This document shows, in pieces, positions 36,875 to 45,159 of a DNA stretch of 64,000 bases. This stretch comes from Algicola sp. (lineage in GTDB: Bacteria > Bacteroidota > Bacteroidia > Flavobacteriales > Flavobacteriaceae), in assembly GCA_018222835.1 (NCBI GenBank), contig JAAEZN010000003.1, positions 27,920 to 91,919 of the forward strand, given 5' to 3'. Made by a program: the position numbers and the translations under genes. Positions within the stretch are counted from its first letter, which is position 1. The number at the start of each line of letters is the position of its first letter. The notes beneath the pieces are model-generated. The model made no database searches and had not been told where the DNA came from. It saw only the letters and a list, made by a program, of their open reading frames with translations.

Positions 36875-37504
36875 CTATTTACCGTTAAATTGGTTCATGG
36901 TATTTTTGGTTCCTGCGAACACAAAGGAGCGAATAAGGTCAATGGATTTTTTTAAGCGTTCCGGCATGGTCTGTAGTTGTTCCTCGTTCCATTGGCCCAA
37001 AACATAATCTACTTGTTTGCCTTTGCTAAAGTCGGCGCCCACACCAAATCGGAAACGATTATAATTGGTGGTTTGCAATACATTTTGAATATCTTTTAAC
37101 CCATTATGCCCCCCGTCGCTGCCTTTACTTTTTAGTCGCAACGATCCAAAAGGTAGGTTTAGGTCGTCCGTAATGACCAAAACATTGTCCAAAGGAATAC
37201 TTTCTTTGTCCATCCAATATTTTACGGCCTTACCGCTCAAGTTCATGTACGTGGATGGTTTTAAGCAAACCACACTTTTACCTTTATGTTTAAAGGAGGC
37301 CACGGCGCCCAATTTGGCATTTTCAAAAATAAAGTCCTCTTGCTCGGCTAAAAAATCAAGAATTTTAAATCCGATATTATGACGGGTTTCATCGTAGTCA
37401 GGTCCAATATTTCCTAGACCAACAATCAAAAATTTTTTCATGGGGTCGGTTTCTTGTAGTAGTTGTTTTGGTGAGCCAAAAAGCTTATTGATAAAGTTGA
37501 ACAT
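36875..37504 (-). CDS. pth: Peptidyl-tRNA hydrolase
   Basis: The protein has 209 aa. It recycles peptidyl-tRNA dropped by ribosomes. FLIVGLGNIGPDYDETRHNIGF holds Asn32 and the catalytic His42; VITDDLNLPFGSLRLK has the catalytic Asp. The first 21 residues (MFNFINKLFGSPKQLLQETDP) precede an internal Met22; this short extension is present in many flavobacterial homologues, so I keep the longer start. It follows rplY on the same strand, with a terminator between them. Confidence 0.94.
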   Translation of the reverse strand: MFNFINKLFGSPKQLLQETDPMKKFLIVGLGNIGPDYDETRHNIGFKILDFLAEQEDFIFENAKLGAVASFKHKGKSVVCLKPSTYMNLSGKAVKYWMDKESIPLDNVLVITDDLNLPFGSLRLKSKGSDGGHNGLKDIQNVLQTTNYNRFRFGVGADFSKGKQVDYVLGQWNEEQLQTMPERLKKSIDLIRSFVFAGTKNTMNQFNGK

Positions 37505-37532
37505 CGGCCTTGATAGAATGGCTTAAAAATAC

Positions 37533-37572
37533 AAAAGCATCCCAAATTACTAAAGTAAACAGGGATGCTTAT
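37533..37572 (-). terminator. Terminator between rplY and pth
   Basis: AAGCATCCC (37535-37543) and GGGATGCTT (37562-37570) are perfect 9-bp arms with an 18-nt loop; the minus strand continues TTTGTATTTTT. It lies directly past the rplY stop. Confidence 0.75.
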
Positions 37573-37588
37573 GTAAATAGTGAAAGGG

Positions 37589-38224
37589 TTACTCTGCAGC
37601 TTCGGCTTGTGGAGCCTCTTCGGCTGGAGCTTCTCCTTCTGCACCTTCTTCGTCTTCATCTTCAGAATCATCAACAGATGTTCTAGAAGCTTTAACCTGA
37701 ACGATAGCAGTGCTATCTGGATGCAAGAATGTGTAATCGTCGTTCAAAATGGTTTCAACGGCAATGGTCTGACCAATTCTAAGCTTGGAAATATCCACTG
37801 TGATAAAATCAGGAAGCAAATCGGGCAATGCTCTAATGGAAAGTTTTCTCTTTCTAAATAGCAAGCGACCACCGTTTTTCACACCTGGGGAATTTCCTTC
37901 CAAACGTACAGGGATGTTCATGGTAATTGGCTTGTCCTCGAACAATTGGTAGAAATCCACGTGAAGGATTTTATCCGTTACGGGGTGAAATTGGATGTCC
38001 TGTAGTACGGCGTTGAATTTTTGACCGTCTTCCAATTCAATTACTGCGGTGTAGGCATTTGGAGTGTACACCAATTCTTTGAATGCAAGTTCATCAGCTG
38101 AAAAATGCACTGGCTTATCCCCTCCGTACAGCACGCAAGGGACCTTTCCAGCATTACGTAAGGCTTTGGTAGAAACCTTGCCCACGCTTTCTCTTTGGGA
38201 TCCTTTGATTGTAATTGACTTCAT
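37589..38224 (-). CDS. rplY: Ribosomal protein L25 / general stress protein Ctc
   Basis: The protein has 211 aa. The L25 beta-barrel ([27 protein letters not shown]) is followed by the Ctc/TL5 C-terminal domain ([32 protein letters not shown]) and an acidic Asp/Glu/Ala tail of 30 residues ([18 protein letters not shown]). It binds 5S rRNA. Order prs-rplY-pth on the minus strand is the usual bacterial arrangement. Confidence 0.95.
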   Translation of the reverse strand: MKSITIKGSQRESVGKVSTKALRNAGKVPCVLYGGDKPVHFSADELAFKELVYTPNAYTAVIELEDGQKFNAVLQDIQFHPVTDKILHVDFYQLFEDKPITMNIPVRLEGNSPGVKNGGRLLFRKRKLSIRALPDLLPDFITVDISKLRIGQTIAVETILNDDYTFLHPDSTAIVQVKASRTSVDDSEDEDEEGAEGEAPAEEAPQAEAAE

Positions 38225-38302
38225 AATAAATATTAATATTTGATATTGTTCAAAATTTACTTTTCGAATTGCCCGGTATATTTAATCGGGCGTAGTCGAT
38301 GG

Positions 38303-39244
38303 CTACATTAAAAATTTTGAAGATATAGATGTGTTGTGGTGTACCCGGTGCATTACATCTGCAAACAGGTCGGCACAAGACAATATCTTTATTTTGCTTT
38401 GATTGCTATCTACCGGAATGGAATCTGTTACGATCAATTCCGTTAGTCTTGATTTTTCTACTCTTTCATAGGCATTTCCCGACAAAAGGCCATGGGTTGT
38501 TACTGCCCGTACACTTGCGGCCCCTCTTTCCATCATCAAATCGGCAGCTTTGGTAAGGGTGCCTGCGGTATCGACCATATCATCTGCCAAGACCACATTT
38601 TTTCCTTTTACATCACCGATCAACTCCATATGGGAAATTACATTGGCTTTGGCCCTTTGCTTGTAACAAATTACTACATCGCATTCCAATGCTTTTGAAT
38701 AGGCATAGGCTCTCTTGGAGCCGCCCATATCGGGAGATGCGATACAAAGGTTGTCAAGATTTAAACCTTTTAAGTAAGGTAAGAAAAGTGTTGAGGCGAA
38801 CAAATGATCTACCGGTTTTTCAAAAAAGCCTTGAATCTGGTCCGCATGTAAATCCATTGTTATGATTCGAGTTGCACCTGCGGTCTCCAGCATTTTGGCC
38901 ACCAATTTTGCGGCAATTGGAACCCTAGGCTTATCCTTTCTATCCTGTCGAGCCCATCCAAAATATGGAATAACCGCTGTAATATGCCTGGCAGATGCTC
39001 TTTTGGCGGCATCCAACATCAACAACATTTCCATCAAATTTTCCGAGCTTGGATTGGTTGAGCCAATAATAAAAATACGGGCTCCTCGAATGGATTCCTC
39101 GAACGATGGTTGAAATTCACCATCGCTATAGCGGGAGAATTGGACTTTTCCCAATTCTGCACCATAGGAAGCAGCGATTTTTTTACCGAGCTCTACACTT
39201 TGGGTACAGGCAAAAATTTTAGGTTCCGGAACTTGATAGGCCAT
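38303..39244 (-). CDS. prs: Ribose-phosphate pyrophosphokinase
   Basis: The protein has 313 aa. It makes PRPP from ribose 5-phosphate and ATP for nucleotide, His and Trp synthesis. RYSDGEF is near 38, the flexible catalytic loop in GWARQDRKDKPRVPIAAKL, the PRPP loop in VVLADDMVDTAGTL. Its stop is 78 bp before rplY, so the three genes are probably one transcript with internal termination. Confidence 0.96.
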   Translation of the reverse strand: MAYQVPEPKIFACTQSVELGKKIAASYGAELGKVQFSRYSDGEFQPSFEESIRGARIFIIGSTNPSSENLMEMLLMLDAAKRASARHITAVIPYFGWARQDRKDKPRVPIAAKLVAKMLETAGATRIITMDLHADQIQGFFEKPVDHLFASTLFLPYLKGLNLDNLCIASPDMGGSKRAYAYSKALECDVVICYKQRAKANVISHMELIGDVKGKNVVLADDMVDTAGTLTKAADLMMERGAASVRAVTTHGLLSGNAYERVEKSRLTELIVTDSIPVDSNQSKIKILSCADLFADVMHRVHHNTSISSKFLM

Positions 39245-39294
39245 TACAAACTCTTGTTAACTAGCGTTTTAAAGTACTTTTTTGTAAAGAGGTG

Positions 39295-39302
39295 CAAATT
39301 TA
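39295..39302 (-). promoter_or_regulatory. Putative -7 element of the prs promoter
   Basis: The minus strand reads TAAATTTG, an exact consensus match, about 50 bp before the prs ATG. No TTG is visible at -33. Confidence 0.4.
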
Positions 39303-39343
39303 AGAATTAATTCGGGTTGATAAAGTATAAATGGAAGTATTTT

Positions 39344-39376
39344 TTGGTGATATGTAAAAATATTTTTTTAGCTTTG
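39344..39376 (+). promoter_or_regulatory. Promoter of tRNA-Leu
   Basis: TTG (39344-39346) and TAGCTTTG (39369-39376) are separated by 22 bp, a good Bacteroidota -33/-7 pair, and the tRNA starts about 28 bp further on. Confidence 0.6.
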
Positions 39377-39404
39377 CACTCGCATTTGAAAATGTGGTAC
39401 TAAT

Positions 39405-39486
39405 GCCTTGGTGGCGGAACTGGTAGACGCGCTGGATTCAAAATCCAGTGTCTTCGGACGTGAGGGTTCGATTCCCTCCCAAGGTA
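39405..39486 (+). tRNA. tRNA-Leu (anticodon CAA)
   Basis: The cloverleaf is readable: acceptor GCCTTGG/CCAAGGT, D-arm GCGGAACTGGTAGACGC, anticodon arm CTGGA-TTCAAAA-TCCAG with anticodon CAA, the long variable arm TGTCTTCGGACG typical of class II tRNAs, and T-arm GAGGG-TTCGATT-CCCTC. The 3' CCA is not encoded. It has its own promoter and a strong terminator 5 bp downstream. Confidence 0.97.
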
Positions 39487-39489
39487 CTT

Positions 39490-39537
39490 GAAAACCCCTG
39501 CAAACAAAAGGTTTGTAGGGGTTTTTCCTTTTTTCGG
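39490..39537 (+). terminator. Terminator of tRNA-Leu
   Basis: AACCCCTGCAAAC pairs with GTTTGTAGGGGTT (one G-U), loop AAAAG, followed by TTTCCTTTTTT. The complementary strand also ends in a short U-tract, so it may serve the PAS gene as well. Confidence 0.9.
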
Positions 39538-39652
39538 AATAAAATAGTGTTGTTGATGAAGGTGTTCAATAGTGGTGTACAACGCCTTTGCTGTTGTTTT
39601 GCACCCAATATAACCCTCATAATATGGTGGTCATGGAAAAGTTTCATCTGTT

Positions 39653-40144
39653 TTAAGCAGCTTTTAGTTCTTTTTCCAAAGCTATAAAGTGAGATAGTTT
39701 GTTTTGAGAGCTGTAATGTGGTAATATTTTGATTTGGCAAAGATAAAGCTCGCCATTCTTGCGATAGTTTATAATAGAGCCATCAAAACTGTGATGGGCA
39801 TTTAATTGTTTTCTGATTTCTTTTTTGATGGTTTTTGATGTTTCTTTTCCTTGTAAAAAGCTCGGTTTTTTTTGCAGCGCGTAATTTTTTCGATACCCTG
39901 TCATTTCTATAAAACCATCATTCACCCAAAGTATGGAATGGTCGAGATTGGTAACGACCAAGGCGTCGTAGTTTTCATTTTTTATAAGGGATTGGTTCTC
40001 TTGTGATATTTCTTCGCCAAGCAGATATGTGATTTGTTTTAGGTCGGCCTCTTTTTTTAGGTTGCACAACAACTTGTGGTAGTTTTCTAAATAAAAATCG
40101 AAGCTTAGCAATGGGGATGCTTGGAGTTTGTTGTCTTTCGTCAT
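39653..40144 (-). CDS. LOV-like PAS domain protein without the photoactive cysteine
   Basis: The protein has 163 aa: a helical N-terminal 50 residues and one PAS domain (NYDALVVTNLDHSILWVNDGF split over strands; EMTGYRKNYALQKKPSFLQG). In LOV domains the equivalent loop reads GRNCRFLQG with the flavin-adduct cysteine. Here it is QKKPSFLQG, so FLQG is kept but Cys is replaced by Pro and no photocycle adduct is expected. There is no output domain. It follows the thioesterase gene by 15 nt and so belongs to the transcript that carries a cobalamin riboswitch leader. Its ligand and partner are unknown. Confidence 0.78.
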   Translation of the reverse strand: MTKDNKLQASPLLSFDFYLENYHKLLCNLKKEADLKQITYLLGEEISQENQSLIKNENYDALVVTNLDHSILWVNDGFIEMTGYRKNYALQKKPSFLQGKETSKTIKKEIRKQLNAHHSFDGSIINYRKNGELYLCQIKILPHYSSQNKLSHFIALEKELKAA

Positions 40145-40159
40145 TTTTTTAGTTTTATG

Positions 40160-40543
40160 TTAAACTACTGGAATTGGTTTTTTGTCCTTGTCCAAGGCAA
40201 CAAAGGTGAATTGGCCGCAGATGGCCTTTTCCCTTTGGCTGGAATACATTTCTTCCAAATAAATGTCCACTTGCACTTTTAAGCTTTTGTTGCCCACCTT
40301 TATCACTTCGCCTACCAGCTCAATAATAGTTCCTGCAGGAATTGGGTGGTCAAAATCTATACGGTCGGTACTTACGGTCACCATTCGTTTTCTACTGAAC
40401 CGTGTAGCGGTAATAAAGGCTACCTCGTCCATTAGGCTAAGTGCGGTTCCACCAAACAGGGTGTCGTAGTGGTTTACGGTGTTGGGGAATACCGCTTTAA
40501 AAATACTCGTTTTTGATCGCTGTATGCGTTCGCTGATTTCCAT
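40160..40543 (-). CDS. Acyl-CoA thioesterase, hotdog fold (YciA/ACOT type)
   Basis: The protein has 127 aa from the ATG at 40543 (MEISERIQRSKTSIF); the frame runs back to a TTG that I do not use. VFPNTVNHYDTLFGGTALSLMDEVAFITATRF is the hotdog helix with the catalytic Asn/Asp-Gly-Gly region. DFDHPIPAGTIIELVGEV completes the fold. These enzymes hydrolyse acyl-CoA esters. On the minus strand a complete cobalamin riboswitch lies about 180 nt upstream with nothing coding between, so it is the first gene after that leader. Such control of a thioesterase is unexpected. Confidence 0.88.
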   Translation of the reverse strand: MEISERIQRSKTSIFKAVFPNTVNHYDTLFGGTALSLMDEVAFITATRFSRKRMVTVSTDRIDFDHPIPAGTIIELVGEVIKVGNKSLKVQVDIYLEEMYSSQREKAICGQFTFVALDKDKKPIPVV

Positions 40544-40694
40544 GGTAAAAGCTTTTATAAAATTGAACAATTGGATAAAAGCTCCTTAGCTCAACTTCGC
40601 AATGCCTTAAACAAGTGGAACGTGGATGGAATTTTACCGGATAAGCCGGGGAAAGTTCAAACGTTCGACTTGCCCTTTACGCGAAGGCACCGTC

Positions 40695-40713
40695 AAAATC
40701 CTACAAAGTAGGA
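40695..40713 (-). terminator. Small terminator-like hairpin after the cobalamin aptamer
   Basis: On the minus strand TCCTAC-TTT-GTAGGA is followed by TTTT, 8 nt after the B12 box. It could be the expression platform of the riboswitch. Confidence 0.5.
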
Positions 40714-40720
40714 ACGAAAT

Positions 40721-40892
40721 GGGCAGGTATCCTGGCTTGTTCGATTTTTGCCACCTTCTCATCTTTTTTGGGAAAGACAATGGTTTTTTGCAAAAACATA
40801 CTATTCCAAAAACGGAATCGAACTTACAGTTGCGCGTCAGCTCGTGATTTACACACGATTCCCTTTTAATCCCGACGTGTATCGGAAACCCC
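40721..40892 (-). promoter_or_regulatory. Cobalamin riboswitch (aptamer), minus strand
   Basis: Read on the minus strand the RNA has GGTTTCC, then TTAAAAGGGAATCGTG, AAATCACGAGCTGACG, CGCAACTGTAAG, a GAGAAGGTGGC block, and the B12 box AAGCCAGGATACCTGCCC (40721-40738). These are, in order, the conserved segments of the RF00174 cobalamin aptamer. Arms GTTCGATT and AATCGAAC close the central junction. The switch points away from nrdB and toward the thioesterase gene. The 5' end is approximate. Confidence 0.9.
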
Positions 40893-41334
40893 TATCGTTA
40901 TGATAAAGAAATTAAGTAAAGAACTTATTTGGTGGTAAATGTATCAAAATTAGATGGTGTAGAAAAAATTTCTGTTTGATTCATAATGTATCAAAACTTT
41001 GTGAGCAGATACTTTTTTTAAAATGGATTCTTGTGGAGTGTACTACTTGATTTTTTTTAAACTTAAATAGACATAAGGCCTTATCCGATAGGGGCTTCTG
41101 GACCTAGACCTCCTCAATTGTTAAAAAACTGTGAAAAAGTATTTCTTGGGAACGGGTTTTCACCTCGATTTTTCGCAGCCCTTATTCTGCGTTTGCTCCC
41201 GTGGATTTTGAATCCTTAAAAACACAAATGTTGATAACAGTGTTAAGAACCTGATCGATGAAACTTCAAATTGAAGTGAAGAAAATATGAATTTTACAAT
41301 CAAGCTATTTTTTCAACTCCAAACCGTTTTCTTC
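40893..41334 (+). promoter_or_regulatory. nrdBA upstream region: hairpin-rich leader, no gene
   Basis: No coding frame is convincing here. It has two AATGTATCAAAA direct repeats (40938 and 40985). Hairpins follow: AAGGCCTTATC/GATAGGGGCTT (41075-41097), an outer GGGA/TCCC pair (41148 and 41197) around CGCAG/CTGCG (41174-41191), and GGATT/AATCC (41203-41215). AACAC and GTGTT (41221-41244) are inverted. TGTGAAAAA at 41130 is a DnaA-box match on the other strand. It may be the transcribed leader and control region of nrdBA. Confidence 0.45.
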
Positions 41335-42609
41335 ATGCAGATAACTCATATAACCAAGAGGGATTTTAGTACGCAAGAATTTGATTTACACAAGATTACA
41401 AATGCAATCTTGAAAGCCATGACAGCTGTGGAGCATGGCCAGATCACCGATGCGCAGACCATAGCCAGCAACGTAAATAAAGAGTTGTTGGAACGAAAGA
41501 GCCAAGACCAACATTATGTACCGACCGTTGAAGAAGTACAAGATGTTGTAGAGAACCAACTTATGGATAGTGAGTTCCACAATGTGGCAAAGGCATACAT
41601 TATCTATAGGAACAAAAGGGCCCAAATGCGGGAGTCGGATATTTTCGAAAAACGAATAAACCTTAAACCATACGAGTATCCACAATTGTATGAATATGTT
41701 CCGGCGATCAGACACTCGTATTGGATACATACCGAGTTTAATTTTACCAGCGATATCCAAGATTTTAAATCCGGATTGACCGAAGTGGAGCGCAGTGCCA
41801 TTAAAAATACCATGTTGGCCATTTCCCAGATCGAGGTAGCCGTAAAAACATTTTGGGGCGACATATACCATCGCATGCCAAAACCAGAAATAGGTTCGGT
41901 AGGAGCCACATTTGCGGAGAGCGAAGTACGCCACCACGATGCTTACTCGCACCTTTTGGAAATTTTGGGACTGAACCAGGAGTTTGAGAACCTGAAGAAA
42001 AAACCGGTGATCATGAAAAGAGTGCAGTATTTGGAGACTGCACTTAAAAATGCAAAAAGCGAAAATAACAAGGAGTATGCAGAATCTATCTTGCTATTTT
42101 CCCTTTTCATTGAGCATGTATCCCTTTTCTCACAGTTCTTGATCATTATGGCATTCAACAAGCATAAAAATGTGCTAAAAGGAATCTCGAATGTTGTGGA
42201 GGCGACCTCGAAAGAAGAACAGATCCACGGGGATTTTGGTATCGATGTGATCAATATCATCAAAAAAGAACACCCAGAGTGGTTCGATGATGCTTACAAA
42301 GAAATGATCCAAGATATCTGCGAGAAGGCATTTGAGGCCGAAAGTAAAATAGTGGATTGGATTTTTGAAGCTGGTGAATTGGATTTCTTGCCAAAAAACT
42401 TGGTAAACGAGTTCATCAAAAACCGATTCAACAACTCATTGGAGAGTATTGGAATTTCCAAAATATTCGATATAGATCAAAAATTATTGGAGCAGACCGA
42501 ATGGTTCGATGATGAGATCATTGGAACAAAACACGGAGACTTTTTTGTAAAAAGATCCATCAACTATAGCAAAAGAACACAAAGTATAACAAGCGACGAC
42601 CTTTTTTAA
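41335..42609 (+). CDS. nrdB: Ribonucleotide reductase radical-generating subunit with N-terminal ATP-cone
   Basis: I choose MQITHITKRDFS (424 aa); the frame extends 16 codons upstream. Residues 1 to about 95 are an ATP-cone (ITKRDFSTQEFDLHKITNAI; VPTVEEVQDVVENQLM), a module normally found in NrdA. The diiron-type core follows with Glu and His ligands ESEVRHHDAY (equivalent to E. coli E115, H118 and Tyr122), FSLFIEHVSLF and SKEEQIHGDFG. ATP-cones on the beta subunit are known from Leeuwenhoekiella NrdB, where dATP causes beta tetramers and the cofactor is dimanganese (class Id). Whether this one uses Mn cannot be read. It is 3 nt before nrdA. Confidence 0.93.
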   Translation: MQITHITKRDFSTQEFDLHKITNAILKAMTAVEHGQITDAQTIASNVNKELLERKSQDQHYVPTVEEVQDVVENQLMDSEFHNVAKAYIIYRNKRAQMRESDIFEKRINLKPYEYPQLYEYVPAIRHSYWIHTEFNFTSDIQDFKSGLTEVERSAIKNTMLAISQIEVAVKTFWGDIYHRMPKPEIGSVGATFAESEVRHHDAYSHLLEILGLNQEFENLKKKPVIMKRVQYLETALKNAKSENNKEYAESILLFSLFIEHVSLFSQFLIIMAFNKHKNVLKGISNVVEATSKEEQIHGDFGIDVINIIKKEHPEWFDDAYKEMIQDICEKAFEAESKIVDWIFEAGELDFLPKNLVNEFIKNRFNNSLESIGISKIFDIDQKLLEQTEWFDDEIIGTKHGDFFVKRSINYSKRTQSITSDDLF

Positions 42610-42612
42610 ATT

Positions 42613-44403
42613 ATGGAGAAGAGAACACAAATGACCCCGACCACAGACCAAAAACAAGACGATAAAACGCAAGAACTTGTAAATGCAAGAAAGGATACCT
42701 TGTCCAAACTTAAAACAGAGGAAGACAAGGGATTCGAATGGTTGAACGAGTATAGCCGAAAGTTTTTGGCATCTGGATACCTTACCGAGGGCGTAACCCC
42801 GGAGGGGCGTATCCGCGAGATTGCCGATAGAGCAGAGGAAATATTGCAAATTCCAGGATATTCCGATAAGTTCTATGGGTATATGTCCGAAGGTTTTTTC
42901 TCTTTGGCATCTCCAGTTTGGTCCAATTTTGGTAAAAAACGTGGTTTGCCCATTAGCTGTTTCGGTTCGCATATCGATGACGATATGGGGAACATCCTTT
43001 ATACACAGTCCGAGGTAGGGATGATGTCCAAGCTTGGAGGTGGAACATCCGGGTATTTTGGAAATATTAGGCACAGGGGTGCTCCAGTAAAAAATAATGG
43101 TCAGGCTTCGGGAGCCGTCCACATTATGCAGTTGTTCGAATCTATGGTAGATGTGGTTAGCCAAGGTTCGGTTCGTCGCGGTCGTTTTTCTCCATATTTA
43201 CCAATCGATCATAAGGATATCATGGAGTTTTTGGAGATCGGTACCGAGGGTAACCCTATCCAGCAATTAACACATGGTGTAACGGTTACCAACCAATGGA
43301 TGCAGGAAATGATCGAGGGAGATGTGGAAAAAAGAACGGTATGGGCCAAAGTGTTGCAACGTAGGGGCGAAATGGGTTATCCGTATGTGTTTTTTACCGA
43401 TAATGCCAATGACGGTGCCGCAGATGTTTACAAGGACAAGAACCACCGTATTCATGCCAGTAACCTGTGTACGGAAATTATGTTGCCTTCCAGTGATGAT
43501 TGGTCGTTTGTTTGTGTGCTCTCCAGTGTAAACTTGATGCATTACGATAAATGGAAAAAAACCGACGCTGTGGAAACCATGGTTCACTTCTTAGATGCCG
43601 TAATTACTGAGTTTATCGAAAAATTGGAGGCTTACCGCGATTCTTCCGATAGGGATGACAGACAGACCTTCCTATTTATGGAAAGGGCATACAACTTTGC
43701 AAAGGAAAACCGTTCCTTGGGTCTTGGTGTATTAGGTTGGCACTCCTTGTTGCAGGCTAAAAGAGTGGCCTTCAACAGTCAAGAAGCCTATAATTTGAAC
43801 AGTGAAATTTTCAGGGAAATCAAAGAACGTTCCTACAAGGCCTCTGAGCAATTGGCAGAGCGTTTTGGTGAGCCAGAGGTGTTGAAAGGTTACGGAAGAC
43901 GTAACGCAACATTGAATGCGATTGCGCCTACTACCTCATCTGCCTTTATTTTGGGCCAAGTATCCCAAGGTATCGAACCAATTTGGTCCAACTGTTACGT
44001 AAAAGATATTGCCAAGATCAAGACAACTATTAAGAACCCATTTTTAATGGATTTGCTGGAAGAAAAAGGGCAAAACACTCCGGAAGTTTGGAAGAGTATC
44101 CGTGACATGGATGGTTCTGTCCAGCATTTGGATTTCTTAACGGAAGAAGAAAAAGCAGTTTTCAAAACGTATTCGGAAATAGATCAGTTGGATATTATTT
44201 ACCAAGCAGCGAACAGACAAAACCATATTGATCAAGGACAATCGGTGAACATTATTGTGCACCCCGATATGCCTACCAAGGATATCAATAAAATCCATGT
44301 TACAGCATGGAAACTTGGATTAAAATCCTTGTACTACCAACACAGCATGAATGCTGCACAAAAATTTAAGCAAAAGAAGGATTGTGTAAGCTGTGAAGCA
44401 TAA
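42613..44403 (+). CDS. nrdA: Ribonucleotide reductase catalytic subunit without ATP-cone
   Basis: The protein has 596 aa, clearly shorter than E. coli NrdA because the N-terminal ATP-cone is missing; the chain starts with a 40-residue polar stretch. The redox cysteines are in GLPISCFGSHID and SFVCVLSSVNL, the active-site Asn-Cys-Glu in ASNLCTEI, the radical-transfer Tyr pair in LKSLYYQHSMNA, and the tail ends CVSCEA, a CxxC for thioredoxin or glutaredoxin. It works with NrdB, which carries the only activity-control site. A strong terminator lies 25 bp after its stop. Confidence 0.95.
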   Translation: MEKRTQMTPTTDQKQDDKTQELVNARKDTLSKLKTEEDKGFEWLNEYSRKFLASGYLTEGVTPEGRIREIADRAEEILQIPGYSDKFYGYMSEGFFSLASPVWSNFGKKRGLPISCFGSHIDDDMGNILYTQSEVGMMSKLGGGTSGYFGNIRHRGAPVKNNGQASGAVHIMQLFESMVDVVSQGSVRRGRFSPYLPIDHKDIMEFLEIGTEGNPIQQLTHGVTVTNQWMQEMIEGDVEKRTVWAKVLQRRGEMGYPYVFFTDNANDGAADVYKDKNHRIHASNLCTEIMLPSSDDWSFVCVLSSVNLMHYDKWKKTDAVETMVHFLDAVITEFIEKLEAYRDSSDRDDRQTFLFMERAYNFAKENRSLGLGVLGWHSLLQAKRVAFNSQEAYNLNSEIFREIKERSYKASEQLAERFGEPEVLKGYGRRNATLNAIAPTTSSAFILGQVSQGIEPIWSNCYVKDIAKIKTTIKNPFLMDLLEEKGQNTPEVWKSIRDMDGSVQHLDFLTEEEKAVFKTYSEIDQLDIIYQAANRQNHIDQGQSVNIIVHPDMPTKDINKIHVTAWKLGLKSLYYQHSMNAAQKFKQKKDCVSCEA

Positions 44404-44423
44404 AAAATCCAAATTTTGAAATT

Positions 44424-44462
44424 AAAAAAGGAGGTTCTCAATAACGGGAACCTCCTTTTTTG
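44424..44462. terminator. Bidirectional terminator after nrdA
   Basis: AAAGGAGGTTC and GAACCTCCTTT are perfect arms with a 10-nt loop, flanked by A6 on the left and T6 on the right, so it can end transcription from either side. It separates nrdBA from the DUF4625 locus. The following 150 bp show nothing recognisable. Confidence 0.92.
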
Positions 44463-44619
44463 TTTTGCTGGAAAAGCTTTATTTAAAGTTCGCGCAACCC
44501 TGCTTTTGTAGCCTGTACTTTTAAGGAATGTTGAATGGGGTTGCTGTAATTGTGCATTGAACAGTAAAATTAGCACAGGCAAAACCAAAACAAGCCGATC
44601 TTAAAGATAGTTGCCAGCC

Positions 44620-45105
44620 TTATTCAACTATCTTAATATCCACAGATGTTCTACTTTGCCATCCAGTAGCATCCGTTACCGAATAGGCACAATGATAATC
44701 ACCTGTATCTATATCTTCTGGTATTGTAATGCTAATGTTGATTTCGTATGAAGTGCCCCCATCGGCTATAGCGAAGTTCTCCATGTAGATCATAGGGTTA
44801 ATGGCACTCTTTACGGAGTTCAAATCACATTGGGCCCCTTGGTCGTCATGGGTGTGATGGTCAAAATTGTGATGGATGTCCAAACTATAGGATGATAGTT
44901 GAACATTATCGGTCACTTGGGCCTTAAATGTATAGGTCCGGCCTTTCTGTAGTACTTCGCAGGCCTGTGGAAACCCTCCGCTATAGTTTACACTAATGGT
45001 GGGCTTTTCCTCATCAATAGAGGTATCGTCACTGTTTGAGCAAGCAAATAATAAAATGGTTGCTGCAAGCGTGAACAGAGGTTTATAAAATGCTTTCATA
45101 TTCAA
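44620..45105 (-). CDS. DUF4625 lipoprotein, single domain
   Basis: The protein has 161 aa with a lipobox LFAC (signal YKPLFTLAATILLFACSNSDD). One Ig-like DUF4625 domain follows. Between strands it has a strikingly His-rich loop DIHHNFDHHTHDDQGAQCD and ends GDYHCAYSVTDATGWQ. It is the last gene of a four-gene minus-strand run headed by a TonB-dependent receptor. Cys-His clusters suggest metal contact (inference). Function of DUF4625 is not established. Confidence 0.82.
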   Translation of the reverse strand: MNMKAFYKPLFTLAATILLFACSNSDDTSIDEEKPTISVNYSGGFPQACEVLQKGRTYTFKAQVTDNVQLSSYSLDIHHNFDHHTHDDQGAQCDLNSVKSAINPMIYMENFAIADGGTSYEINISITIPEDIDTGDYHCAYSVTDATGWQSRTSVDIKIVE

Positions 45106-45159
45106 TTTTTATTTAACCGCATGGCTTTGGTAAGAAGCCATGCGGTATGGATTTATTAA

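Noticed and set aside
40626..40847. 73-codon plus-strand frame through the riboswitch region
   Set aside because: The bases are explained by the cobalamin aptamer on the other strand.
41386..41952. 188-codon minus-strand frame antisense to nrdB
   Set aside because: Covers the metal-ligand region of NrdB in reverse and has no recognisable domain.
42484..43164. 226-codon minus-strand frame antisense to the nrdB end and nrdA start
   Set aside because: No domain, start or ribosome site of its own; the sense strand is clearly coding.
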